Positions 8,086 through 14,968 of a stretch of DNA of 32,492 bases are shown here, piece after piece (positions within the stretch are counted from its first letter, which is position 1; each line of letters begins with the position of its first letter). The notes beneath the pieces were generated by a model, which was not told the origin of the DNA, did no database searches, and was given only the letters and a program-made list of their open reading frames with translations. The position numbers and the translations under genes were made by a program. The DNA is from Mollicutes bacterium (GTDB taxonomy: Bacteria > Bacillota_I > Bacilli_A > RF39 > UBA660). The DNA is taken from contig SFOJ01000019.1 in assembly GCA_004552445.1 (NCBI GenBank), forward strand, positions 1-32,492. Reading direction: 5' to 3'.

Positions 8086-8130
8086 AAAAAGAAATTATAT
8101 TTTTCTTCTCATAAAATTATAGGAGTATTT

Positions 8131-9021
8131 ATGAAAAAATTTATTCAAAATAATAAAGCATTACTTATATCGTTCATGATATTATTTATATTCACAACAT
8201 TTCTAGGTATTAAAGTAATTATTAATGATAAAGATTCAAAAGATTTTAGTATAAAAGAGAAAGAAATGTGCAAGGAAACTTTAAAAAATGATCCTACTAA
8301 CGAAATATGTTTAGCAAAAATAAATGAAAGCGAAGAAAAACCTAAAAGAGATACACTATCTACATTTAATGAAATACTTAATGATTCAGAATATAGCTTC
8401 ATATATTTTCTAGCAGTACCATTCTTAATAATTATGTCTTCTATGTACGAAATAAGTAAAAGATTTAAATCGGGTGAAATTAAGAATAGACTAACTAGAG
8501 AAAGTTATAATAATTACATAAAAGATGTATTTAAAAGTACATATAAAAGTGTAATATTATGGCCGCTAATAACCATTTATGTTTTAGTGTTTTCTTATTT
8601 GATAAGTGGCACGTTTACTATATCAACTGAAACTATAGCATTCACTAAAGAAATACTTAGTCATCCAGTACTATTTATATTTTCATATCTTTTAAACACA
8701 ATATTAATGAGTATTTTCTATATAAATATAGGACTATTTTTAGTACCAGAAAATAGAAATTACTTAGTAACAGTAATAGAAACAGCTATGGTTTACTTTG
8801 GCATAACATTAACAAACACATTCTTTATAATAAGTTTTGTCTTAAAAAACATTAAAAATGCAGAAAACTACTTTGATTTCTTCGATATGTATACGTACCA
8901 TGATAGGAAACTTATCCCATTTAATTTATTATGTTTAGGAGTAGCGCTTATAAGTTCATTAGTAGTATATCTAAAATATAGAAATAAAGAAAAAATAGTA
9001 ATTAAATTAGAAAAAAAGTAG
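8131..9021 (+). CDS. ABC transporter permease-like membrane protein
   Basis: Protein of 296 aa with about six transmembrane segments (near residues 10-29, 91-107, 138-160, 177-203, 213-237 and 262-283). A hydrophilic loop of some 60 residues between the first two helices, containing two cysteines, should face outward. This is the outline of ABC-2 type permeases and of membrane subunits of bacteriocin-immunity transporters, but no sequence motif fixes the family. It begins behind ATAGGAG, 45 bp after the secreted protein gene, with no strong terminator between, and ends in TAG 9 bp before the ATPase gene. It probably assembles with the ATPase at 9031 and the second membrane protein at 9663. 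Confidence 0.72.
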   Translation: MKKFIQNNKALLISFMILFIFTTFLGIKVIINDKDSKDFSIKEKEMCKETLKNDPTNEICLAKINESEEKPKRDTLSTFNEILNDSEYSFIYFLAVPFLIIMSSMYEISKRFKSGEIKNRLTRESYNNYIKDVFKSTYKSVILWPLITIYVLVFSYLISGTFTISTETIAFTKEILSHPVLFIFSYLLNTILMSIFYINIGLFLVPENRNYLVTVIETAMVYFGITLTNTFFIISFVLKNIKNAENYFDFFDMYTYHDRKLIPFNLLCLGVALISSLVVYLKYRNKEKIVIKLEKK

Positions 9022-9030
9022 AGGTGTCAT

Positions 9031-9666
9031 ATGGAAATAATAGTAAAAGATTTATCAAAAAAATTTAAGAAAGTCACAATACTTGAAAATATAAACATGA
9101 AATTTGAAAGTGGAAAAATATATGGAATAGTTGGAAGAAATGGTAGTGGTAAAAGTGTATTCTTAAAAATACTTTGTTCATTCTATAAACCTACTACTGG
9201 TGAAATACTATTTGATAATGTTAATTATAATTCTAATAATAACTTTCCACCTTCAGTAAGAGCTTTAATAGAAAATCCTACATTCTTTCCTGATTTAACA
9301 GGATTTGAAAATTTAAAATTACTTTCAAGTATACAAAACAAAATTGGTGATGAAGAAATAATAAAAACATTAGATCAAGTAAATCTTCTAAGTGAAAAAG
9401 ATAAAAAATATAGTGAGTATTCTTTAGGAATGAAACAAAAATTAGGAATAGCACAAGTATTAATGGAAAATCCAGATGTTATGATATTTGATGAACTTTT
9501 TAATGGCATAGAAGAAAAAACAGTAGAGAAAATAAGAAATATTTTATTAGAACTTAAAAATCAAAATAAAATTATTATAGTAACAAGTCATATCAAAGAA
9601 GATATAGGCGTATTATCAGATGAAGTATATAAATTTGATTGTGGAAGAGTAGAGCGTGTGAAATGA
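9031..9666 (+). CDS. ABC transporter ATP-binding protein
   Basis: Stand-alone nucleotide-binding subunit of 211 aa. Walker A GRNGSGKSV (about residues 35-43), signature YSLGMKQKLGIAQ in place of strict LSGGQ (usual in ABC-2 drug and peptide exporters), Walker B VMIFDELFNG (Leu where DEP is usual, catalytic Glu kept) and H-loop VTSH. It is short because the C-terminal extension of many drug-export ATPases is absent. Ribosome binding site GAGGTG just upstream. The stop codon overlaps the next start (ATGA), indicating translational coupling to the permease at 9663. Together with the flanking membrane proteins it forms one transporter dedicated, by position, to the secreted protein at 7681. Confidence 0.92.
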   Translation: MEIIVKDLSKKFKKVTILENINMKFESGKIYGIVGRNGSGKSVFLKILCSFYKPTTGEILFDNVNYNSNNNFPPSVRALIENPTFFPDLTGFENLKLLSSIQNKIGDEEIIKTLDQVNLLSEKDKKYSEYSLGMKQKLGIAQVLMENPDVMIFDELFNGIEEKTVEKIRNILLELKNQNKIIIVTSHIKEDIGVLSDEVYKFDCGRVERVK

Positions 9667-10412
9667 AAAATGATTTTAAATTAATTATATCTCTTCTTCA
9701 AAATACAAGATTTAAAGTAACTATAATAATACTTGCTTTACTATCCTTTATGGCATTTGGAAGCATTACTAATAAAATGACAATAGTTGATGGTATATAT
9801 AATATTCTTACTTGGAATTTCTTTATAATGGTCTTACTATTTTTATTTCTATTTAATGCATACAATATTATTACAGAAACATCAAAGAATTATTCCTTTT
9901 TAATAAGAATAAAAAACTATAAAGAATTTATTTCTAAAATTATAAAGTTTATATTTATATCTAACTTAATAATTTATCTAATCGTATTATTTTTACTACT
10001 AATTATATCAGTACTAAGAACAGGAATGAACTTACAAATAGATAGTTATGGTATTTATAATCTTGATAATCTTGTGTATTTGATATTTCATATCATTAGA
10101 AGCTACTTTATTTTAAATATGCTAGTAGTAATTCTAGTTAGTTTATATAAACTAGTAAAAGAAGAAATAGTAGTAATATTATCAGGCATTTTACCAATAA
10201 GTATAGTTGCATTAACACCATTTATAAGTGAAAAGAAGATAACATCAGTATTTAAATTGCCATTATACTATGGTGAATACTTTATAAAAAATAATTATGA
10301 AACATTTATATTCGAAATATGCATGTCATTATTATTTATATCTGTACTAGCATTAATATCAAAAATATTAATTGAAGTAACTTCAAAAAGAAAGATAGAT
10401 TTAGCAATTTAA
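9663..10412 (+). CDS. ABC-2-like permease membrane protein
   Basis: Protein of 249 aa with about six predicted transmembrane helices and no long soluble domain, the outline of an ABC-2 permease subunit. The ATG at 9663 overlaps the TGA of the ATPase gene by four bases; an in-frame upstream start at 9639 lies inside the ATPase and is not needed. It shows no clear similarity to the other permease at 8131 except size and topology, so the transporter would be a heterodimer of membrane subunits. The operon ends here; no strong terminator precedes the str promoter 64 bp on. Confidence 0.75.
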   Translation: MKNDFKLIISLLQNTRFKVTIIILALLSFMAFGSITNKMTIVDGIYNILTWNFFIMVLLFLFLFNAYNIITETSKNYSFLIRIKNYKEFISKIIKFIFISNLIIYLIVLFLLLIISVLRTGMNLQIDSYGIYNLDNLVYLIFHIIRSYFILNMLVVILVSLYKLVKEEIVVILSGILPISIVALTPFISEKKITSVFKLPLYYGEYFIKNNYETFIFEICMSLLFISVLALISKILIEVTSKRKIDLAI

Positions 10413-10450
10413 TAGACTAAATAATTAAAATCAAGAATAAACTTAATGAA

Positions 10451-10477
10451 AACGATAAAAACTTAGAAAATATCGTT
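10451..10477. promoter_or_regulatory. inverted repeat touching the str -35 box
   Basis: AACGATA (10451-10457) and TATCGTT (10471-10477) form a 7-bp inverted repeat with a 13-nt gap. The right arm covers the first two bases of the -35 hexamer. It could be a weak terminator for the upstream ABC operon or an operator for the str promoter. Confidence 0.3.
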
Positions 10478-10504
10478 GACATTAGGCTTTTTTAATGATA
10501 TGAT
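10476..10504 (+). promoter_or_regulatory. str operon promoter
   Basis: TTGACA (10476-10481), 17-bp spacer, TATGAT (10499-10504): near-consensus sigma-A promoter for rpsL-rpsG-fusA, leaving a leader of roughly 85 nt. Confidence 0.85.
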
Positions 10505-10510
10505 TATCTA

Positions 10511-10595
10511 GATTTCAGGTTTTCTCATGCAGAAAACTTAAAAAAATAGTGATTTTGATACACCTGGAAATGTGTATTAAGAAAGGAGAAAAATA
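10511..10595 (+). promoter_or_regulatory. structured 5' leader of the str operon
   Basis: Two hairpins can be drawn. GTTTTCT (10519-10525) pairs with AGAAAAC (10531-10537). ATACAC (10558-10563) pairs with GTGTAT (10572-10577) around loop CTGGAAAT, ending a few bases before the AAGAAAGGAG ribosome binding site. Ribosomal protein leaders often bind an encoded protein to repress translation; whether S12 or S7 binds here is not known from the sequence. Confidence 0.4.
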
Positions 10596-11012
10596 ATGCC
10601 TACAATTAATCAATTAGTTAGAAAGAGTAGAACTGACAAAACTAAAAAGAGTAAAAGTCCAGTATTAAATATTGGATATAACTCAAAAGATAAGAAGAGA
10701 ACAAATAATACTTCACCACAAAAACGTGGAGTTTGTACTCGTGTATCTACTAAAACTCCTAAAAAACCAAACTCAGCTTTAAGAAAAATCGCTAGAGTTA
10801 GATTAAGTAATGGATATGAAGTTACTTGCTACATTGGTGGAGAAGGACATAACTTACAAGAACACAGCGTTGTTCTAATTAGAGGTGGACGTGTTAAAGA
10901 CCTTATCGGTGTTCGTTATCATATTGTTCGTGGTACTTTAGATACTGCCGGAATTGATAAAAGACGTCAAGGAAGAAGTAAATACGGAACTAAAAAACCT
11001 AAAAATAAATAA
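10596..11012 (+). CDS. rpsL: 30S ribosomal protein S12 with P104I substitution
   Basis: Decoding-centre protein of 138 aa, same length and numbering as the Bacillus protein. Conserved blocks are QKRGVCTRV, TPKKPNSALRK, YIGGEGHNLQEHSVVLIRGG and the C-terminal RSKYGTKKPK. The streptomycin-site lysines K56 and K101 are retained. The loop normally reading KDLPGVRYH is KDLIGVRYH: Pro104 is Ile (ATC, 10905-10907). Changes at this proline in other bacteria are known to alter streptomycin response. First gene of the str operon, behind AAGGAG; rpsG follows after 30 bp. Confidence 0.97.
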   Translation: MPTINQLVRKSRTDKTKKSKSPVLNIGYNSKDKKRTNNTSPQKRGVCTRVSTKTPKKPNSALRKIARVRLSNGYEVTCYIGGEGHNLQEHSVVLIRGGRVKDLIGVRYHIVRGTLDTAGIDKRRQGRSKYGTKKPKNK

Positions 11013-11042
11013 TAAATAACTAATAAGAAAGGAGATAATGAC

Positions 11043-11511
11043 ATGCGTAAGAAACAAGCAATTAAAAGAGATGTTTTAGCAGATCCAATATATAATTCTA
11101 AAATGGTTACTAAACTAATCAATGGAATTATGTTAGATGGTAAAAAAGGAACTGCACAAAAAATACTATACAATGCACTTGATATAGTTAAAGAAAAAAC
11201 AAACAATGATCCTTTAGAAGTTTTAAATAAAGCATTTGAAAACATTAAACCAGCTTTAGAAATTAAAGAGTAGACGTGTAGGCGGAAGTAACTATTCTGT
11301 GCCTATGGAAGTTCGTGAAGATAGAGCTAATGCTTTAACACTTCGTTGGTTAATCCAATATGCAAAAAGTAGAAATGGAAAAGGTATGGCAGAAAATTTA
11401 GCTGCTGAAATAATTGATGCTTCAAACGGAATAGGTGGAGCAGTTAAGAAACGTGAAGATACTCATAAAATGGCAGAAGCTAATAAAGCATATGCTCATT
11501 ATAGATGGTAA
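11043..11511 (+). CDS. rpsG: 30S ribosomal protein S7, split by an apparent +1 frameshift
   Basis: Primary 30S assembly protein at the head domain. The first 76 codons (start ATG 11043 behind AAAGGAG) run from MRKKQAIKRDVL to PALEIKE and meet TAG at 11271-11273. The S7 sequence resumes at once one base further on: skipping T11271 gives AGA CGT (R-R-V-G-G), then VPMEVREDRANAL and the normal end HKMAEANKAYAHYRW. Together they make 155 aa, the normal family length, with no residue missing. In relatives this junction reads K-S/A-R-R-V-G-G, so either a base was inserted (AAA-AGT-AGA became AAA-GAG-TAG) or the ribosome shifts +1 there. An independent start in the second half is unlikely: there is no proper ribosome binding site and S7 halves are not known to be separate proteins. 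Single-copy and essential in bacteria; an intact copy elsewhere cannot be excluded. Confidence 0.9.
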
Positions 11512-11526
11512 GAAGGGAGAACACTT

Positions 11527-13599
11527 ATGGCACGTGATGTATCGTTAGAAAAAACACGTAATATAGGAATCATGGCTCATATAGATGCTGGTAAAACAAC
11601 AACTACTGAGAGAATACTATATTTAGGTGGAAACATTCATAAAATTGGTGAAACTCACGATGGAGCTTCTCAAATGGACTGGATGGATCAAGAAAAAGAA
11701 AGAGGTATAACAATTACAAGTGCTGCAACTACTGTACACTGGAATGGTTATAGATTCAATATAATAGATACTCCAGGACACGTAGACTTCACTATTGAAG
11801 TTGCTCGTAGTTTAAGAGTATTAGATGGTGCTGTTGCACTAATCGATGCTCAAGCTGGAGTAGAAACTCAAACAGAACAAGTTTGGAGACAAGCAAATGA
11901 TTATATGGTTCCAAGAATGATTTGTGCTAACAAGATGGAGAAAATGGGAGCTGACTTCTATTATTCAATGGATTCAATTCACCATAGACTATCTGAAAGT
12001 GCAGAACCAATCATTTTACCAATCGGAGCTGAAGATCATTTTACAGGATTTGTAGATTTAGTTACAATGAAAGCTTATAAATACGATGGAACTGCTGCAC
12101 AAAATCTTGAAGAAATTGAAATTCCAGCAGACATGGTAGATAAAGCAGAAGAATATAGAGGAAAATTAATTGAAGCAGTAGCTGATTTCTCTGATGAGTT
12201 AATGGAAACATATTTAGAAGGAAATGAAGTTAGTGTAGATTTATTAAAGTCAGCAATAAGAAAAGCTACATTAGCTGTTAAATTCTTCCCAGTATTATGT
12301 GCAGATGCCCTAGGAGACAAAGGTACTCGTACATTAATGGATGCAGTTATTGATTATTTACCAGCTCCAACTGATATTGCAGCTGTTAAAGGTGAAGACA
12401 TGAATGGAAAAGAAATAGAAAGAAAAGCTAGCGATAGCGAACCATTCAGTGCACTTGCATTTAAAGTTATGAATGACCCATTTGTTGGAAACTTAACTTT
12501 CTTCCGTGTATACTCTGGTGTACTAAAATCAGGAAGCTATGTTATGAACTCAACTAAAGGAGAAAAAGAAAGAGTTGGACGTATTCTTCAAATGCATGCT
12601 AATCAAAGAAAAGAAATATCAGAAGTATATGCAGGAGAAATTGCTGCTGCTGTAGGTCTTAAAGACACTACAACTGGAGATACACTTTGTGATGAAAAAA
12701 ATCAAGTTATTCTTGAAAAAATGGTATTCCCAGAACCAGTTATTGAACTTGCAATTGAACCAAAATCAAAAGCTGATCAAGAAAAAATGAGCATAGCTCT
12801 TCAAAAATTAGCTAAAGAAGACCCATCATTTAGAGCAAAAACTGATCATGAAACTGGTCAAACTATTATTGCTGGTATGGGTGAGTTACACTTAGATGTA
12901 TTAGTAGATAGAATGAAAAGAGAATTCGGTGTAGAAGCAAATGTTGGTAAACCACAAGTTGCTTATAGAGAAACTCTTAAGAGTACTGCTGAATGTGAAG
13001 GAAAATACATCAAACAATCAGGAGGACGTGGACAATATGGACATGTTTGGGTTAAATTTGAACCAAATCCTGATAAGGGATATGAATTTGTTGATGAAGT
13101 AGTAGGTGGAGTTGTTCCTCGTGAATACATTCCTGTAGTTGACAAAGGATTACAAGAAGCTCTAGCTGGTGGTGTACTTGCTGGATTCCCAATGATTGAT
13201 GTTAAATGTACATTATTCGATGGATCTTATCATGATGTAGACTCAAACGAAATGGCATTCAAAATCGCAGCTTCAATGGCTTTAAAAGAAGCTAAAAATA
13301 AATGTAATCCATGTATTTTAGAACCAATTATGGATGTTGAAGTAGTTGTTCCAGAAGAATTCATGGGTACAGTAATGGGAGATTTAACTTCTAGAAGAGG
13401 AAAACCTCTTGGAAATGAATCTCGTGGTAGAGACATAAGCATTAAAGCTATGGTTCCACTATCAGAAATGTTCGGTTATATGACAGTTCTAAGAAGTAAC
13501 ACTCAAGGACGTGGTACTTATACAATGATTTTCGATCACTATGAAGAAGTACCAAGAAGTATAGCTGAAGATATTATTAAGAAAAATGGTGTACAATAA
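11527..13599 (+). CDS. fusA: elongation factor G with altered G4 motif
   Basis: Translocation GTPase of 690 aa, full length, starting behind AAGGGAG. Domain I has G1 AHIDAGKTT, switch II DTPGHVDF and DWMDQEKERGITI. The guanine-specificity motif reads NKME rather than NKMD: residue 138 is Glu (GAG, 11938-11940). Domains II-V follow normally, including the domain IV tip region and the closing FGYMTVLRSNTQGRGTYTM. The D-to-E change lies in a motif that is close to invariant in translational GTPases; Glu may keep contact with guanine but this should be tested. Its operon partner S12, which EF-G contacts during translocation, is also altered. Confidence 0.97.
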   Translation: MARDVSLEKTRNIGIMAHIDAGKTTTTERILYLGGNIHKIGETHDGASQMDWMDQEKERGITITSAATTVHWNGYRFNIIDTPGHVDFTIEVARSLRVLDGAVALIDAQAGVETQTEQVWRQANDYMVPRMICANKMEKMGADFYYSMDSIHHRLSESAEPIILPIGAEDHFTGFVDLVTMKAYKYDGTAAQNLEEIEIPADMVDKAEEYRGKLIEAVADFSDELMETYLEGNEVSVDLLKSAIRKATLAVKFFPVLCADALGDKGTRTLMDAVIDYLPAPTDIAAVKGEDMNGKEIERKASDSEPFSALAFKVMNDPFVGNLTFFRVYSGVLKSGSYVMNSTKGEKERVGRILQMHANQRKEISEVYAGEIAAAVGLKDTTTGDTLCDEKNQVILEKMVFPEPVIELAIEPKSKADQEKMSIALQKLAKEDPSFRAKTDHETGQTIIAGMGELHLDVLVDRMKREFGVEANVGKPQVAYRETLKSTAECEGKYIKQSGGRGQYGHVWVKFEPNPDKGYEFVDEVVGGVVPREYIPVVDKGLQEALAGGVLAGFPMIDVKCTLFDGSYHDVDSNEMAFKIAASMALKEAKNKCNPCILEPIMDVEVVVPEEFMGTVMGDLTSRRGKPLGNESRGRDISIKAMVPLSEMFGYMTVLRSNTQGRGTYTMIFDHYEEVPRSIAEDIIKKNGVQ

Positions 13600-13633
13600 T
13601 TAAAGTACACTTTTGAAAGTTTTGCTTATTTAG

Positions 13634-13664
13634 ACTTGAAATATTTTCAAGTATTAGATAAAAT
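13634..13664 (+). promoter_or_regulatory. internal tuf promoter embedded in a palindrome
   Basis: TTGAAA (13636-13641), 17-bp spacer, TAAAAT (13659-13664). The -35 box sits in the left arm of a perfect inverted repeat ACTTGAAA-TAT-TTTCAAGT (13634-13652). No T run follows, so this is not a terminator. The palindrome could be an operator or, in read-through mRNA from fusA, a processing or stability hairpin. Confidence 0.6.
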
Positions 13665-13696
13665 ATATTTATGATTTAAAAAAGGAGGAAAATAAA

Positions 13697-14866
13697 ATGG
13701 CAAAACAAAAATTTGATCGTTCTAAAGAACATGTTAATATTGGTACTATTGGACACGTTGACCATGGTAAAACAACATTAACAGCTGCAATCACTAAATA
13801 CTTCGGAGAATTTATGGCTTATGACCAAATCGATAAAGCTCCAGAAGAAAAAGCAAGAGGTATTACTATTAATACTGCTCACGTTGAATATAGTACTGAC
13901 AAACGTCACTATGCTCACGTTGACTGTCCAGGACATGCTGATTATGTTAAAAACATGATAACAGGTGCTGCTCAAATGGATGGTGCTATTCTAGTTGTTA
14001 GTGCAACAGATGGACCAATGCCTCAAACTCGTGAACACATCTTATTATCACGTCAAGTTGGTGTACCAAAAATGGTAGTATTCATCAATAAATGTGATAT
14101 GGTTGATGATCCTGAGTTATTAGACTTAGTAGAAATGGAAGTAAGAGAATTACTTACTGAATACGGATATGATGGAGATAATACTCCAGTTATTCGTGGC
14201 TCTGCTCTTAAGGCTCTTGATGGAGAAGAAAAATGGGTACAACCTATCAAAGATCTTATGGCTGCTGTTGATACATGGATCGATACTCCACAAAGAGATA
14301 CTGATAAACCATTCTTAATGAGCATTGAAGATGTATTTACTATTACAGGACGTGGAACTGTTGTTACAGGTCGTGTTGAAAGAGGTAAATTAAATCTTAA
14401 CGATGAAGTTGAAATCGTTGGTTTAAAACCAACTAGAAAAACTGTAGTTACAGGAATAGAAATGTTCAGAAAATCATTAGATTATGCTGAAGCTGGTGAT
14501 AACGCTGGAGTTTTACTTCGTGGAATTAACAGAGAAGATGTTGAAAGAGGACAAATCTTATGTAAACCAGGAAGCATTACACCACATAAGAAATTCAAAG
14601 CTAGCGTTTACGTTCTTTCTAAAGAAGAAGGTGGACGTCATACTCCATTCTTTAGTAACTATAGACCTCAATTCTACTTCAGAACAACTGACGTTACAGG
14701 TGTAATTACATTACCAGAAGGTACTGAAATGGTTATGCCAGGTGACAACGTTGATATGACAGTTGAGTTAATTGCTCCAATTGCTATTGAAAACGGAACT
14801 AACTTCTCAATTCGTGAAGGTGGTAGAACAGTTGGTGCTGGTGTAGTTTCTGAAGTTATCGAATAG
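13697..14866 (+). CDS. tuf: elongation factor Tu
   Basis: Carries aminoacyl-tRNA to the ribosomal A site. 389 aa behind AAAGGAGG, a few residues shorter than the usual 393-396. The shortage lies before switch I, where ITKYFGEFMAYDQID replaces the longer segment of other EF-Tus. The motifs are intact: GHVDHGKTT, DCPGHADY, NKCD, and GSALKAL. Domain II (GRGTVVTGRVERG) and domain III (GRTVGAGVVSEV) are normal. It can be read from its own promoter as well as from the str promoter, and is closed by a strong terminator. Confidence 0.98.
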   Translation: MAKQKFDRSKEHVNIGTIGHVDHGKTTLTAAITKYFGEFMAYDQIDKAPEEKARGITINTAHVEYSTDKRHYAHVDCPGHADYVKNMITGAAQMDGAILVVSATDGPMPQTREHILLSRQVGVPKMVVFINKCDMVDDPELLDLVEMEVRELLTEYGYDGDNTPVIRGSALKALDGEEKWVQPIKDLMAAVDTWIDTPQRDTDKPFLMSIEDVFTITGRGTVVTGRVERGKLNLNDEVEIVGLKPTRKTVVTGIEMFRKSLDYAEAGDNAGVLLRGINREDVERGQILCKPGSITPHKKFKASVYVLSKEEGGRHTPFFSNYRPQFYFRTTDVTGVITLPEGTEMVMPGDNVDMTVELIAPIAIENGTNFSIREGGRTVGAGVVSEVIE

Positions 14867-14878
14867 TTTTAGAAACAT

Positions 14879-14907
14879 AAAACTCTAGAGAAATCTAGAG
14901 TTTTTTT
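14879..14907 (+). terminator. intrinsic terminator of the str operon
   Basis: Eleven-bp stem AAAACTCTAGA (14879-14889) / TCTAGAGTTTT (14894-14904), GAAA tetraloop, then a T run to 14907. Confidence 0.9.
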
Positions 14908-14912
14908 GTTAT

Positions 14913-14941
14913 TTGACTTAATGTATCATTTATGATATAAT
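14913..14941 (+). promoter_or_regulatory. promoter of LysM/GH25 gene
   Basis: TTGACT (14913-14918), 17-bp spacer, TATAAT (14936-14941) with extended -10 (TATGATATAAT, 14931-14941). The block ATTTATGATATAATATGCG is repeated exactly before the gene at 22859. Confidence 0.8.
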
Positions 14942-14968
14942 ATGCGCATATTATGAGTGAGGGTACCT

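Noticed and set aside
8089..8110. Terminator between the secreted protein and the first permease gene
   Set aside because: Only a 6-bp A/T stem can be drawn and the T run is interrupted; continuous transcription of the operon is more likely.
11299..11511. Second half of S7 as an independent gene
   Set aside because: It begins in the middle of a conserved block, has no proper ribosome binding site, and joins the first half with no missing residues; a frameshift of one gene explains it better.
13230..13442. Antisense reading frames inside fusA, tuf and comEC
   Set aside because: Long open antisense frames are expected opposite strongly conserved genes of biased codon use; none has a ribosome binding site or a recognisable product.
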